36,886 bases of DNA from Nocardioides albidus (GCF_006335005.1 NZ_VDMP01000025.1:364055-400940); one strand, 5' to 3'. Shown: positions 16,288 to 25,906, counted from the stretch's first letter. A program made the numbers and translations. Notes: generated from the letters alone by a model not told the origin.

Positions 16288-17073
16288 TCAGCGCCGGCGC
16301 GGTGAGCGGGCCGCGCGGGCGACGGCCGCCTCGTACGCCGACACCAGACCGCCGACGGAGAGCGGCTTGAGCCGCTCCATGACCTCGCGGAAGCGCTCCG
16401 AGGTCGCGCCGTCGTCGTACAGCGGGGCGAGCTTGTCGTTGATCATCTCGTAGAGCTCCTTGGCCATCTGCTCGCCGTGCTCCTGGTAGACCGCGGCCGC
16501 CGCGACGGCGACCTCGCGGGGGAAGCCGAGCTCGAGCAGCCGCACCCCGATCGCGAGCTGGTTGCTCGCGACGAGGTACGCCGACCCGCGGATCCGCAGC
16601 ACGCCGAGGGCCTGCAGGGTGGCGATGTCCTCGGCCGAGAGGGCGCGGCCGGCCTTGCGCTCGAGCTGCTCGCCGTCCATCTCGACCGGGAGGTCGGACT
16701 GCCAGGGCGCGAGCATGGTGCGCGCGAGCGCGATGTCCTCGGGGGTGGCGTCGTCGGGGATGCCGGCGACGTACCGCTCGATCGCGGAGAGCGTGAACCC
16801 GTGGCTCTGCAGCTCCAGCACCAGCTCGATGCGGGCCAGGTGGACCGCGGAGTAGTAGCCCGACCGGCCGCGGCGGATGGGCGGTGGCAGCAGGCCGCGC
16901 GAGGTGTAGAAGCGCACCGTCCGCACGCTCAGTCCCACCCGTGCCGTGAGCTCGCCGAGAGTGAGCAGCTCGGACCCGCCGTTCCCCTCGCCGTTCCCGT
17001 CGCAACTCTGCCCGCCGGCCCCGCTCGATGCGTCGTGGGTCACACCGTCCGTCGCTCTGTCGCCCTTGACCAT
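16288..17073 (-). CDS. MerR-family regulator divergent to fadAB
   Basis: 261 residues. The first 35 residues are a Gly/Asp/Ser-rich extension with no fold. The MerR helix-turn-helix and wing follow: [20 protein letters not shown], then [17 protein letters not shown]. The roughly 150-residue C-terminal domain lacks a Cys cluster for metal sensing, so an organic ligand such as an acyl-CoA is more likely. It diverges from fadA, and a 17-bp dyad overlaps its start codon by one base, which argues for autoregulation and control of fadA-fadB. A near-identical dyad precedes the racemase gene 3.8 kb away. Confidence 0.88.
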   Translation of the reverse strand: MVKGDRATDGVTHDASSGAGGQSCDGNGEGNGGSELLTLGELTARVGLSVRTVRFYTSRGLLPPPIRRGRSGYYSAVHLARIELVLELQSHGFTLSAIERYVAGIPDDATPEDIALARTMLAPWQSDLPVEMDGEQLERKAGRALSAEDIATLQALGVLRIRGSAYLVASNQLAIGVRLLELGFPREVAVAAAAVYQEHGEQMAKELYEMINDKLAPLYDDGATSERFREVMERLKPLSVGGLVSAYEAAVARAARSPRRR

Positions 17074-17089
17074 GACAGTAATAGTGTCA
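17073..17089. promoter_or_regulatory. 17-bp dyad in the merR/fadA divergent promoter
   Basis: TGACAGTAATAGTGTCA has TGACA/TGTCA arms 7 bp apart. It touches the merR start codon and lies about 48 bp before fadA. TTGACC at 17066-17071 could be a -35 box with the dyad filling the following spacer, the placement MerR regulators favour; the matching -10 box is poor. Confidence 0.55.
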
Positions 17090-17137
17090 CAATCGTTCTC
17101 AGAGACACCCCTCTCCGTACAGAGAACAAGGACGGTC

Positions 17138-18349
<1,212 letters not shown>

Positions 18350-18401
18350 GCGCCGTACTCCCTCGAACCTCTCGACCACTCCTCGAACTCAAGGAACGAC
18401 A

Positions 18402-20612
18402 TTGAGCACCGACACTGCAACATCTGGGACCGCAGTCCGCTACGAGCGCGACGCCGACGGCATCGTCACCCTCACCCTCGACGACCCCAACCAGAGCGCC
18501 AACACGATGAACGAGCTCTACCGCGAGTCGATGACGGCCGCCGTCGAGCGCCTGTACGACGAGAAGGACGACATCACCGGCGTGGTCATCGCCTCGGCGA
18601 AGAAGACCTTCTTCGCCGGCGGCGACCTCCGCCTGATGACCCGGACCACCCGCGACGACGCCGCCCAGGTCTTCGCCCAGTGCGAGGCCATCAAGGCGGC
18701 GCTGCGCCGCCTCGAGCTGTTCCCCAAGCCGGTGGTGTCCGCCATCAACGGCGCCGCGCTCGGTGGTGGCTACGAGATCACGCTGGCCACCCAGCACCGC
18801 ATCCTCGTCAACGACCCGAAGGTCAAGGTCGGCCTCCCCGAGGCGACCCTCGGCCTGCTGCCGGGCGGTGGCGGCGTGACCCGCACCGTGCGCAAGTTCG
18901 GCCTGCAGAGCGCGCTGATGGACGTGCTGCTCCAGGGCACCCAGTTCGGCCCCGAGGCCGCGCTCAAGAAGGGCCTCGTCGACGAGCTCGTGGAGACCCG
19001 CGAGGAGCTCATCCCCGCCGCGAAGGCGTGGATCAAGGCCAACCCCGACGCGAGCCTGTCCCCGTGGGACGCCCCGGGCTACAAGATGCCCGGCGGCTCG
19101 CCGAAGTCCCCGGCCCTCGCCGGCTTCCTGCCCGCCTTCCCGGCGCTGCTGCGCAAGCAGCTCAAGGGTGCCGACTACCCCGCGCAGCGCGCCATCCTCT
19201 CGGCCGCGGTCGAGGGCGCCCAGGTCGACCTCGACACCGCATCGCGGATCGAGTCGCGCTACCTGACCAACCTGGTCGTCAACCAGAGCTCGAAGAACAT
19301 GATCCAGGCGTTCTTCTTCGACCTGCAGGCGATCAACTCCGGCTCCCTGCGCCCGCAGGGCATCGAGCCCTACAAGGCCCAGAAGGTCGGCGTGCTCGGC
19401 GCGGGCATGATGGGCGCGGGCATCGCCTACGTCTGCGCGCGCGCCGGCATGCAGGTCGTCCTCAAGGATGTCGCCCTCGAGAACGCCGAGAAGGGCAAGG
19501 CCTACAGCCAGGGCATCAACGAGAAGGCGATCTCGCGCGGCAAGCTCACGGAAGACAAGTCCCAGGAGCTGCTCGACCGGATCACGCCGACCGCCGACCC
19601 GGCCGACCTCGCCGGCTGCGACCTGGTCATCGAGGCCGTCTTCGAGGACCCGGCGCTCAAGGCCAAGGTGTTCGCCGAGATCCTGCCGCACGTCAACCCC
19701 GACGCGCTGCTGTGCTCGAACACCTCGACCCTGCCGATCACCAGCCTGGCCGAGGGCATCGAGGACGAGGCGAAGCGCCCGAGCTTCATCGGTCTGCACT
19801 TCTTCTCGCCCGTCGACAAGATGCCGCTGGTGGAGATCATCTCCGGCAAGGAGACCTCCGACGAGGCGCTGGCCAAGGCGTACGACGTGGTCCAGCAGAT
19901 CCGCAAGACGCCGATCGTCGTCAACGACAGCCGCGGCTTCTACACCTCCCGCGTCATCGGCTTCATGGTCAACGAGGGCATGGCGATGCTCGCCGAGGGC
20001 GTGGCGCCGTACTCCATCGAGCGCGCCACCACCTCTGCCGGCTACCCGGCGCCGGTGCTCCAGCTCTCCGACGAGCTCAACCTCGAGCTGATGGCCAAGA
20101 TCGCCAAGGCGAGCAAGGAGGGCGAGGAGGCCGCCGGTCGTCCGTACGCCGAGCACCCGGGCACCGCGGTGGTGTCGAAGATGCTGGAGGCCGGTCGCGC
20201 CGGTCGCCTGCGCGGGGCGGGCTTCTACGACTACGAGGACGGCAAGCGCGGCTCGATCTGGGCCGGTCTCGCGGACCTGTTCCCGGTCGCCGAGGAGCAG
20301 CCGCCGATCGAGGACATCCGCGACCGGATGCTCGTCGCCGAGGCGCTCGAGACCGCGAAGACCTTCGAGGAGGGCGTCATCACCTCGGCGGCCGCCGCCA
20401 ACATCGGCTCCATCATGGGCATCGGCTTCCCGCCGAACACCGGCGGTGCCGCGCAGTTCATGACCGGCTACCAGAACAAGGCGACCGGCGAGGTCGGGCT
20501 GAGCGCCTTCCTCGCCCGCGCCGACGAGCTGGCCGAGAAGTACGGCGAGCGCTTCCAGCCCACCCCGTGGCTGCGCGAGCTCGCCGCGTCAGGCAAGGGC
20601 TTCCCCGCCTGA
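18402..20612 (+). CDS. fadB: Fatty-acid oxidation complex alpha subunit (enoyl-CoA hydratase / 3-hydroxyacyl-CoA dehydrogenase)
   Basis: 736 residues from a TTG start at 18402 after AAGGAA. The N-terminal hydratase domain (about 10-200) has FFAGGDL for the oxyanion hole, and Glu in GGGYE and GLPEATLG as the acid-base pair. A linker leads to the NAD-binding domain with [14 protein letters not shown] (about 327-340) and the dehydrogenase His in [12 protein letters not shown] (about 466). The C-terminal dehydrogenase domains are complete. It performs hydration of enoyl-CoA and oxidation of 3-hydroxyacyl-CoA, handing the product to FadA. The rare TTG start may keep its level matched to fadA. A hairpin repeat follows within 30 bp. 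Confidence 0.96.
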   Translation: MSTDTATSGTAVRYERDADGIVTLTLDDPNQSANTMNELYRESMTAAVERLYDEKDDITGVVIASAKKTFFAGGDLRLMTRTTRDDAAQVFAQCEAIKAALRRLELFPKPVVSAINGAALGGGYEITLATQHRILVNDPKVKVGLPEATLGLLPGGGGVTRTVRKFGLQSALMDVLLQGTQFGPEAALKKGLVDELVETREELIPAAKAWIKANPDASLSPWDAPGYKMPGGSPKSPALAGFLPAFPALLRKQLKGADYPAQRAILSAAVEGAQVDLDTASRIESRYLTNLVVNQSSKNMIQAFFFDLQAINSGSLRPQGIEPYKAQKVGVLGAGMMGAGIAYVCARAGMQVVLKDVALENAEKGKAYSQGINEKAISRGKLTEDKSQELLDRITPTADPADLAGCDLVIEAVFEDPALKAKVFAEILPHVNPDALLCSNTSTLPITSLAEGIEDEAKRPSFIGLHFFSPVDKMPLVEIISGKETSDEALAKAYDVVQQIRKTPIVVNDSRGFYTSRVIGFMVNEGMAMLAEGVAPYSIERATTSAGYPAPVLQLSDELNLELMAKIAKASKEGEEAAGRPYAEHPGTAVVSKMLEAGRAGRLRGAGFYDYEDGKRGSIWAGLADLFPVAEEQPPIEDIRDRMLVAEALETAKTFEEGVITSAAAANIGSIMGIGFPPNTGGAAQFMTGYQNKATGEVGLSAFLARADELAEKYGERFQPTPWLRELAASGKGFPA

Positions 20613-20635
20613 TCGCTGTGGACACGTCCCGGACC

Positions 20636-20692
20636 GGGACGAAGAAGCTCACGCTTGGACGAGGAAACCTCTTCGTCCAAGCGTGAGTCTTC
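20636..20692. repeat. Hairpin repeat (GGACGARGAARC family), also fadB terminator candidate
   Basis: Perfect 15-bp arms CTCACGCTTGGACGA (20648-20662) and TCGTCCAAGCGTGAG (20673-20687) surround a 10-base loop, extended by GAAGA/TCTTC outside (20641-20645, 20688-20692). It lies 35 bp after the fadB stop. Its units GGGACGAAGAAGCTCACGCT (20636) and TTGGACGAGGAAAC (20655) reappear in the padR 3' end at 27631-27671. Confidence 0.75.
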
Positions 20693-20706
20693 GAGGAACC
20701 ATGTGA

Positions 20707-20850
20707 CTGGGCTCGCCGGACTTCACCGCTGAGTTCTTCACCGACAACTGGACCTGGAAGCGCACCTTCACCTCGGCGCGCTACATGGGCTGCTCGACCC
20801 TCCGATCCGGTGGCCAACGTGGCGCCAGTCGATGCTTCTACATCTACTGA
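20707..20850 (+). pseudogene. Start-less gene remnant
   Basis: An open frame of 47 codons with no start: an ATG at 20701 is followed at once by TGA. About the first 33 codons have almost exclusively G/C in third positions and encode FFTDNWTWKRTFTSARYMGC, which looks like real protein. Codon quality then drops and may change frame near 20805. A strong hairpin terminator follows at 20862. I read this as the decayed end of a lost gene; the family is not recognised. Confidence 0.35.
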
Positions 20851-20861
20851 TCCGAACGCAC

Positions 20862-20896
20862 GAGACCCCGCTCGCCGCCAAGGCGAGCGGGGTCTC
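20862..20896. terminator. Strong hairpin terminator
   Basis: Perfect 15-bp arms GAGACCCCGCTCGCC (20862-20876) and GGCGAGCGGGGTCTC (20882-20896) with a 5-base loop GCCAA. It stands 250 bp beyond fadB, right after the gene remnant, so it probably once ended that gene's transcript. Confidence 0.75.
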
Positions 20897-20939
20897 GTTG
20901 CGTCTTGTGGTGCGCTACGGCCGCCGATCCGCGGGCGAT

Positions 20940-20962
20940 ACGGCGTCATGATGGGACGCCGT
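20940..20962 (-). terminator. Hairpin downstream of the unknown gene
   Basis: ACGGCGTC (20940-20947) and GACGCCGT (20955-20962) pair over a 7-base loop, 18 bp past the stop of the minus-strand gene at 20981. It is the likely terminator for that gene. Confidence 0.5.
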
Positions 20963-20980
20963 CAGGGACGCGCCTGGGCG

Positions 20981-21841
20981 TCAACCAGCACTCTCCGCGT
21001 TGGTTTCGAGCCACTTCCTTGACCAGGACCGGAGCTTGCGTACGCCGATGGGGCCGGCGATGCGGATCATGCCGCGGTCGTAGTGCTCGACCTCGTCGAT
21101 TCCGTCGAGATCGTCCAAGGCCTCGGCGTACGCCTCCACCAGCTCGGGTTGGTCGTACCCGACCTCCTCGTCGAAGGAGATGTCCCAGGCGAAGCCCCCC
21201 AGCTCTTCGGCCTCGTCGGCGGGGATCTTCTCGATCACGACCGTCGGGGCTTTGGTTGCCTTCTTCTGAGCCTTGCGCTTGTTCTCGACCCACGTTGCGA
21301 TGTCGCCGAATTGGCGCAACCCCCACCGACCACGTCGCGGGTCGGACTCAGGAAGTGCAGCAATCCTCATTGCCGAGCCGACAACCTGGCCGGTCGGCCA
21401 GGCAGCACCGTCGTCTGGAGCCGGAGTGAACGCGAGGCCGGGCTCGTGGGGCGACGTCGGCTCCTTGCGCCCCTTCGGATAGACGTTCACGGCGGGCACC
21501 AACTCGGGGAACCTCTGCCGGCAGAGCTGTTCGAGGTGGGCGACGATCGCCTCGACTCCGAACTGGCGTCGGTATGCCAAGGTGTCGGCCACAGGCGGCG
21601 CCCACCACACCGGCGCCGGAGACCCATCCAGCCCGGAGGGGGCGTCTGCCCATCGCAGGAACCACGACCACAACTCGGCGATCGACTCCGGATCGTCGAG
21701 CAGGTCCAGTCCCGACTCGGCTCGCAACCAGGCCACACGCGCTTCGGCTGTCTCGTCCCAGCGGCGTCGCAGTTCCCACGCCTCTTCCAGCGGCATCGCT
21801 TCCCACCGGACTTCCTGCGGATCGGTGTCCTCGGTGCTCAC
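20981..21841 (-). CDS. Protein of unknown function in the scar region
   Basis: 286 residues from GTG at 21841, chosen because GGGAG sits a few bases upstream; an ATG at 21901 would add 20 unlikely residues. The protein is acidic and tryptophan-rich (LWSWFLRWADAP, VWWAPPVADTL) with no signal peptide or membrane segment. A basic stretch ENKRKAQKKATK at about 190-205 is followed by an acidic domain (DEEVGYDQPELVEAYAEALD). I do not recognise the family. Third-position G+C looks lower than in the flanking operons. Together with the gene remnants on both sides, this suggests an accessory or acquired segment. Confidence 0.65.
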   Translation of the reverse strand: MSTEDTDPQEVRWEAMPLEEAWELRRRWDETAEARVAWLRAESGLDLLDDPESIAELWSWFLRWADAPSGLDGSPAPVWWAPPVADTLAYRRQFGVEAIVAHLEQLCRQRFPELVPAVNVYPKGRKEPTSPHEPGLAFTPAPDDGAAWPTGQVVGSAMRIAALPESDPRRGRWGLRQFGDIATWVENKRKAQKKATKAPTVVIEKIPADEAEELGGFAWDISFDEEVGYDQPELVEAYAEALDDLDGIDEVEHYDRGMIRIAGPIGVRKLRSWSRKWLETNAESAG

Positions 21842-21872
21842 CGGGATCTCCCTCGCTTCCGTAGCCCAGTGG

Positions 21873-22034
21873 CTACTTTGTGGGCAGGTGGTAGACGGCA
21901 CTTACGTTGCAGCCTCCAGCCTTGAGGCTCTCGATGAAGTCCAAGAGGGGACCGCTCGCACCGAAACGGTAGCGACCGCCGGGAGTCTTGCCGGGGAGGA
22001 AGCGCCGGGGCCTCGGGTGGGCAGTCCGAGGCGC
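21873..22034 (-). pseudogene. C-terminal gene remnant without start
   Basis: Minus-strand frame of 53 codons between an in-frame TGA (22035-22037) and TAG (21873-21875), with no usable start codon near its beginning. The translation RFLPGKTPGGRYRFGASGPL then LDFIESLKAGGCNVSAVYHL is balanced and protein-like, unlike a shadow frame. The N-terminus is missing just where a 20-bp palindrome begins. The family is not recognised. It is probably the tail of a gene truncated by insertion or deletion. Confidence 0.4.
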
Positions 22035-22040
22035 TCAAGC

Positions 22041-22060
22041 TTCACCGGCCGGCCGGTGAA
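22041..22060. repeat. 20-bp perfect palindrome
   Basis: TTCACCGGCCGGCCGGTGAA is symmetric with no loop, about 88 bp before the aminotransferase start and at the broken edge of the 21873 remnant. It could be an operator for the downstream operon or a scar of recombination. Confidence 0.5.
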
Positions 22061-22147
22061 ACTCCCGCCGCCCCACCGTCTCGCACCCGAGACTCCAGCG
22101 CGGGGCACCGACTGGCGTAGGAGCGTGGCCGGCGTCACAGTGGGGCC

Positions 22148-23407
22148 ATGACGACCAGCACGCCGACCGAGCAGACCACCGGGGGTGCCGAGCAGACGCG
22201 CCACCACATCGACCTGACCGAGACGTACGCCGCGCACAACTACCACCCGCTGCCGGTCGTGCTGGCCTCCGGCGAGGGCGCGTGGGTCACCGACGTCGAG
22301 GGCCGTCGCTTCCTCGACTGCCTGGCGGGCTACTCCGCGCTCAACTTCGGGCACGGCCACCCGCGCCTCCTGGCCCGGGCGAGCGAGCAGCTGCGGCGGC
22401 TCACGCTCACCAGCCGGGCGTTCTACAACGACCAGCTGGGCCCGTTCGCGCAGGCGCTGGCCGAGCTGACCGGCAAGGAGATGGTCCTGCCGATGAACTC
22501 CGGCGCCGAGGCGGTGGAGACGGCGATCAAGGTCAGCCGCAAGTGGGGCTACCAGGTCAAGGGCGTCGGGCCGGGCACGGCCGGCATCATCACGATGCAC
22601 GGCAACTTCCACGGTCGTACGACGACCATCGTCAGCTTCTCCGACGACGACGTGGCGACCGCCGACTACGGGCCGTTCACGCCCGGCTTCGTCAGCGTGC
22701 CGTACGGCGACGTCGAGGCCGTCGCCGCCGCCATCGACGACTCGACGGTGGCGGTGCTCTTCGAGCCGATCCAGGGCGAGGGCGGCGTGGTGGTGCCGCC
22801 GGCCGGCTTCCTGCGCGCGCTGCGCGAGCTGTGCACCGAGCGCAACGTGCTGATGGTCGCCGACGAGATCCAGTCCGGCCTGGCCCGCAGCGGACGCACG
22901 TTCGCCTGCGACCACGAGGACGTCGTGCCCGACGTCTATGTCCTCGGCAAGGCGCTCGGGGGCGGCATCATGCCCGTCTCGGCCATCGCCGCGGACCGGG
23001 CGGTGCTCGAGGTGGTGCGCCCTGGCACCCACGGCTCCACCTTCGGCGGCAACCCGCTGGCGGCCGCGATCGGCCACGAGGTCGTGCTGATGCTCCAGAG
23101 CGGCGAGTTCCAGCAGCGGGCGCGGGTGCTGGGCGAGCGGCTGGAAGCGGGGCTGCGCACGCTGCTCGGCTCCGGGCTGGTCGGCGTCCGGGTCCGCGGA
23201 CTGTGGGCCGGTGTCGACGTCGAGCCGGCGCTGCTCACCGGCCGCCAGGTCTGCGAGGGCCTGATGGAGCGGGGAGTCCTGGCCAAGGACACCCACGGCT
23301 CGACGGTCCGCTTCGCTCCGCCGATCGTCGCCTCGGAGGAGGACATCGACCTCCTCGTGACCGCCCTGCAGGCCGTGCTGGAGGAGGCACTAGCCTCGGC
23401 GAGGTGA
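22148..23407 (+). CDS. rocD: Class III PLP aminotransferase, ornithine--oxo-acid type
   Basis: 419 residues. Fold-type I, class III features: NSGAEAVETAIKVSRKWGY, HGNFHGRT, FEPIQGEGG, D239 in VADEIQSGLARSG (pyridine nitrogen) and the Schiff-base K268 in VLGKALGGG. The HGSTFGGNPLA and GHGHPRL segments fit ornithine delta-aminotransferase, which converts ornithine and 2-oxoglutarate to glutamate semialdehyde. Related omega-aminotransferases look similar, so substrate is moderately sure. It opens an operon of four overlapping genes; its TGA overlaps the GTG of the SDR. Why an ornithine enzyme travels with acyl-CoA-type genes is unclear. Confidence 0.87.
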   Translation: MTTSTPTEQTTGGAEQTRHHIDLTETYAAHNYHPLPVVLASGEGAWVTDVEGRRFLDCLAGYSALNFGHGHPRLLARASEQLRRLTLTSRAFYNDQLGPFAQALAELTGKEMVLPMNSGAEAVETAIKVSRKWGYQVKGVGPGTAGIITMHGNFHGRTTTIVSFSDDDVATADYGPFTPGFVSVPYGDVEAVAAAIDDSTVAVLFEPIQGEGGVVVPPAGFLRALRELCTERNVLMVADEIQSGLARSGRTFACDHEDVVPDVYVLGKALGGGIMPVSAIAADRAVLEVVRPGTHGSTFGGNPLAAAIGHEVVLMLQSGEFQQRARVLGERLEAGLRTLLGSGLVGVRVRGLWAGVDVEPALLTGRQVCEGLMERGVLAKDTHGSTVRFAPPIVASEEDIDLLVTALQAVLEEALASAR

Positions 23408-24180
23408 CACAACCGCACCAGCCACCCCGGGTCCTCATCACCGGCGCCGCCTCCGGGCTCGGAGCTGCCTTCGCCCGAGCGTGGGAGGCGCGCGGCGCCA
23501 CCGTCCTGCGCACCGACCGCACCCCCGGTGAGGGGATCCACCCGCTCGACATCACCAGTGACGCCGACTGGGCCGCGGTCCGCGACCATGTCGAGCAGAC
23601 GTGGGGCGGGCTCGACGTGCTGGTCAACAACGCCGGCATCGCGGGCGGAGGCCGCCTCGACGTCGCCGGCATCGACGAGTGGCAGCGGATGGTCGACGTC
23701 AACCTGCTCGGCGCCGTACGCGGCACCGCGACGTTCACACCGACGTTCAAGCGGCAGCGCAGCGGCGCGGTGGTCAACGTCGCCTCGCTCGCCGGCCTCG
23801 TCCACCCCGCCGGGATGGGCAGCTACAACGCGACCAAGGCCGCGGTGGTCGCGCTGACCGAGACCACCGGACACGAGCTCGCGGCGTACGGCGTGCGCGC
23901 CCACGTCGTGTGTCCCTCCTACTTCCGCACCAACCTGATGGCCGAGGTCGAGAGCCGCGACACCGCCCTGCAGCAGGTCGTGACCCGTCTTGTCGCCGAG
24001 GCGCCGCTCGGGCCCGACGACATCGCCGCCGCCGTGCTCGAGGCGATCGACGCCGGTGTCGAGGTGATCGTGCCCGACGACGCCGCGCGCTCGGCCTACC
24101 AGCTCAAGCTGACCGACCGCCCGTCGTACGACGCCGTGATGCGCGCGCAGGCCCGCAAGCTGGAGGCCGTCGATGGATGA
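23404..24180 (+). CDS. Short-chain dehydrogenase/reductase
   Basis: 258 residues from GTG at 23404, which forms GTGA with the aminotransferase stop. Classical SDR motifs: TGAASGLG (13-20) for NAD(P), VNNAGIAG, catalytic S128, Y141-xxx-K145 and an N-rich active-site segment. The acidic residue after strand two is Asp (RTDRTP), though an Arg next to it makes cofactor choice open. It oxidises or reduces a hydroxyl/keto group. Overlap with the kinase gene downstream by 8 bases suggests they act on the same substrate, perhaps a hydroxyacyl-CoA. No membrane segments. Confidence 0.92.
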   Translation: MTQPHQPPRVLITGAASGLGAAFARAWEARGATVLRTDRTPGEGIHPLDITSDADWAAVRDHVEQTWGGLDVLVNNAGIAGGGRLDVAGIDEWQRMVDVNLLGAVRGTATFTPTFKRQRSGAVVNVASLAGLVHPAGMGSYNATKAAVVALTETTGHELAAYGVRAHVVCPSYFRTNLMAEVESRDTALQQVVTRLVAEAPLGPDDIAAAVLEAIDAGVEVIVPDDAARSAYQLKLTDRPSYDAVMRAQARKLEAVDG

Positions 24181-25228
24181 GGCACGCCCGGTCCGCGACG
24201 AGGACGCGTTCGACGTCGCCGCCGTCGAGGCCTGGCTCGGCCGCGGCCCGATCGCCGAGGTCCGCCAGTTCCCCGGCGGCGCCTCCAACCTGACCTATCT
24301 GCTGCGGATGGGGGAGGGACCGGACCTCATCCTGCGCCGCCCGCCCGTCGGCACGAAGCCGAAGGGCGCCCACGACATGGGCCGCGAGTTCCGGATCCAG
24401 GCCGCGCTGAAGCCGGTGTTCGGGCAGGTGCCGACGATGGTGGCCCACTGCACCGCCGACGAGAGCCCGATCGGCAGCGAGCTCTATGTCATGGAGCGGC
24501 TCGACGGGCTGATCCCGCGCCGCGACTTCGGCTTCCCGATGAGCGCCGAGCAGGCCGACGCGCTGTGCGACGCGGCGGTCGACCTGCTCGTCGCGCTGCA
24601 CTCCGTCGACGTGTCGGCGGTGCCCGGCCTGGCCGAGCTCGGCAAGGGCGACGGGTACGTCGCGCGCCAGGTCGCCGGGTGGACCGCGCGTCTCGAGGCG
24701 GCCCGTACCGACGACACCGGCGACTGGTCCGACATCACCGGCTGGCTCGACGCCCACCAGCCGGCCGACGTCGGCCAGCGGATGATCCACAACGACTACC
24801 GCTTCGACAACATGGTGCTCGCGGCCGACGATCCGACCCGGATCGTCGGGCTGCTCGACTGGGAGCTGGCCACCGTCGGCGACCCGCTGATGGACCTGGG
24901 CTGCACGCTGGCCTACTGGGTCCAGGCCGACGACGACGAGTTCTTCCTGCACTTCCGGCGCCAGCCCACGACCGAGACGGGCATGTGGACCCGCCGCCAG
25001 GTGGTCGACGCCTACTGCGCGCGCACCGGCGTCGAGCTGAGCGACGCGCAGTGGAGCTTCTACGAGGTCTTCGGCCTCTTCCGGCTCGCGGTGATCGCCC
25101 AGCAGATCTGGTACCGCTACTTCCACGGCCAGACCACCAACGAGACCTATGCCGCCTTCGGCCCGGCCGTGGGCTATCTGGAGAAGCGCTGCCGACGAAT
25201 CATCGCGGCGGCGGGGGAGTCGGCCTGA
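24173..25228 (+). CDS. LvaA/ACAD10-like phosphotransferase
   Basis: 351 residues of the APH/ChoK kinase fold. An N-terminal lobe has a glycine-rich GGASNLTYLL loop and Lys/Arg-rich LRRPPVG. The catalytic loop is H206-N-D208-YRFD-N213, and the magnesium-binding D229 lies in LLDWELATVGDP. This DWELATxGDP/DLG pattern with GAHDMGREFR is typical of the ACAD10/11 kinase domain and of LvaA, which phosphorylate 4-hydroxyacyl-CoA to allow its further breakdown. An antibiotic-resistance role is unlikely. No fused dehydrogenase domain is present here. It overlaps the SDR upstream and shares one base with the phosphatase-like gene. Confidence 0.88.
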   Translation: MDEARPVRDEDAFDVAAVEAWLGRGPIAEVRQFPGGASNLTYLLRMGEGPDLILRRPPVGTKPKGAHDMGREFRIQAALKPVFGQVPTMVAHCTADESPIGSELYVMERLDGLIPRRDFGFPMSAEQADALCDAAVDLLVALHSVDVSAVPGLAELGKGDGYVARQVAGWTARLEAARTDDTGDWSDITGWLDAHQPADVGQRMIHNDYRFDNMVLAADDPTRIVGLLDWELATVGDPLMDLGCTLAYWVQADDDEFFLHFRRQPTTETGMWTRRQVVDAYCARTGVELSDAQWSFYEVFGLFRLAVIAQQIWYRYFHGQTTNETYAAFGPAVGYLEKRCRRIIAAAGESA

Positions 25229-25896
25229 TGGGCGTGCTGCTGCTGGTCCGCCACGGCCAGGCCTCCTTCGGCACCGACGACTACGACGTGCTCTCCGAGA
25301 ACGGCTGGGAGCAGGGCCGCGTGCTCGGCCGCTGGCTCGCCGAGCACGGCCCCGCTCCGGCCTCGGTGGTGCACGGCGGCATGCGCCGCCATCGTGAGAC
25401 CTGGGAGGCGATCGCCGAGACCTCCGGCCTCGACGCCGACGCGGCCGAGATCGACGAGGACTGGGCGGAGTTCGACCACCTCGGCGTGCTCGCACGCTAC
25501 GCCGAGGCGACCGGCGCGGTCGTCGACCACACGACCGACCGGCGTGCCTTCCAGGAGCAGTTCGAGGTCTCCACGGCCCACTGGTACGACGCCGGGCCGG
25601 ACGGCGGCTACCCCGAGCCGTTCGACGCCTTCGTGTCCCGTGCCCGCGCCGCGCTCGACGCCGCGACGGCGCGGCCCGGGCCCACCCTCGTCGTCACCTC
25701 CGGCGGCGTGATCGCGGCGCTGGCCGCGCTGCTCGTCGTACCGGACCTCGCGGCGGTGGGCCCGGTCTGGGCGCGCTTCAACACGGTCATCGCGAACACC
25801 TCCGTGAGCCGGGTCGTCGTCGGTGCGGGCGGAGCCCGGCTGCTGACCTTCAACGAGCACCCGCACCTGCCGCGGCCGCTGGTGACCTACCGCTAG
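25228..25896 (+). CDS. Histidine-phosphatase-superfamily protein lacking the second His
   Basis: 222 residues. The N-terminal motif RHGQASFGTDDYDVLSENG contains the phospho-accepting H9 of the phosphoglycerate-mutase-like superfamily. The C-terminal motif that is normally SHGG reads T157-S158-GG, so the second catalytic histidine is Ser. I recall a subfamily with RHGQASFG..DYD and a TSGG ending near acyl-CoA genes, so this may be a conserved variant, not damage. It may hydrolyse or bind the phosphorylated product of the adjacent kinase. Its ATG overlaps the kinase stop (TGATG). Confidence 0.85.
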   Translation: MGVLLLVRHGQASFGTDDYDVLSENGWEQGRVLGRWLAEHGPAPASVVHGGMRRHRETWEAIAETSGLDADAAEIDEDWAEFDHLGVLARYAEATGAVVDHTTDRRAFQEQFEVSTAHWYDAGPDGGYPEPFDAFVSRARAALDAATARPGPTLVVTSGGVIAALAALLVVPDLAAVGPVWARFNTVIANTSVSRVVVGAGGARLLTFNEHPHLPRPLVTYR

Positions 25897-25906
25897 GCGC
25901 CTGCGC

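Noticed and set aside
20810..21022. Plus-strand 70-codon frame as a gene
   Set aside because: It runs through the strong terminator hairpin at 20862-20896 and into the end of the minus-strand gene, with no ribosome site.
22041..22060. dif or phage attachment site
   Set aside because: It is a palindrome without the dif consensus, and no integrase or tRNA gene is near.
24173..25228. Aminoglycoside resistance kinase
   Set aside because: The DWELATVGDP and GAHDMGREFR segments match ACAD10/LvaA-like kinases, and the operon context is metabolic.
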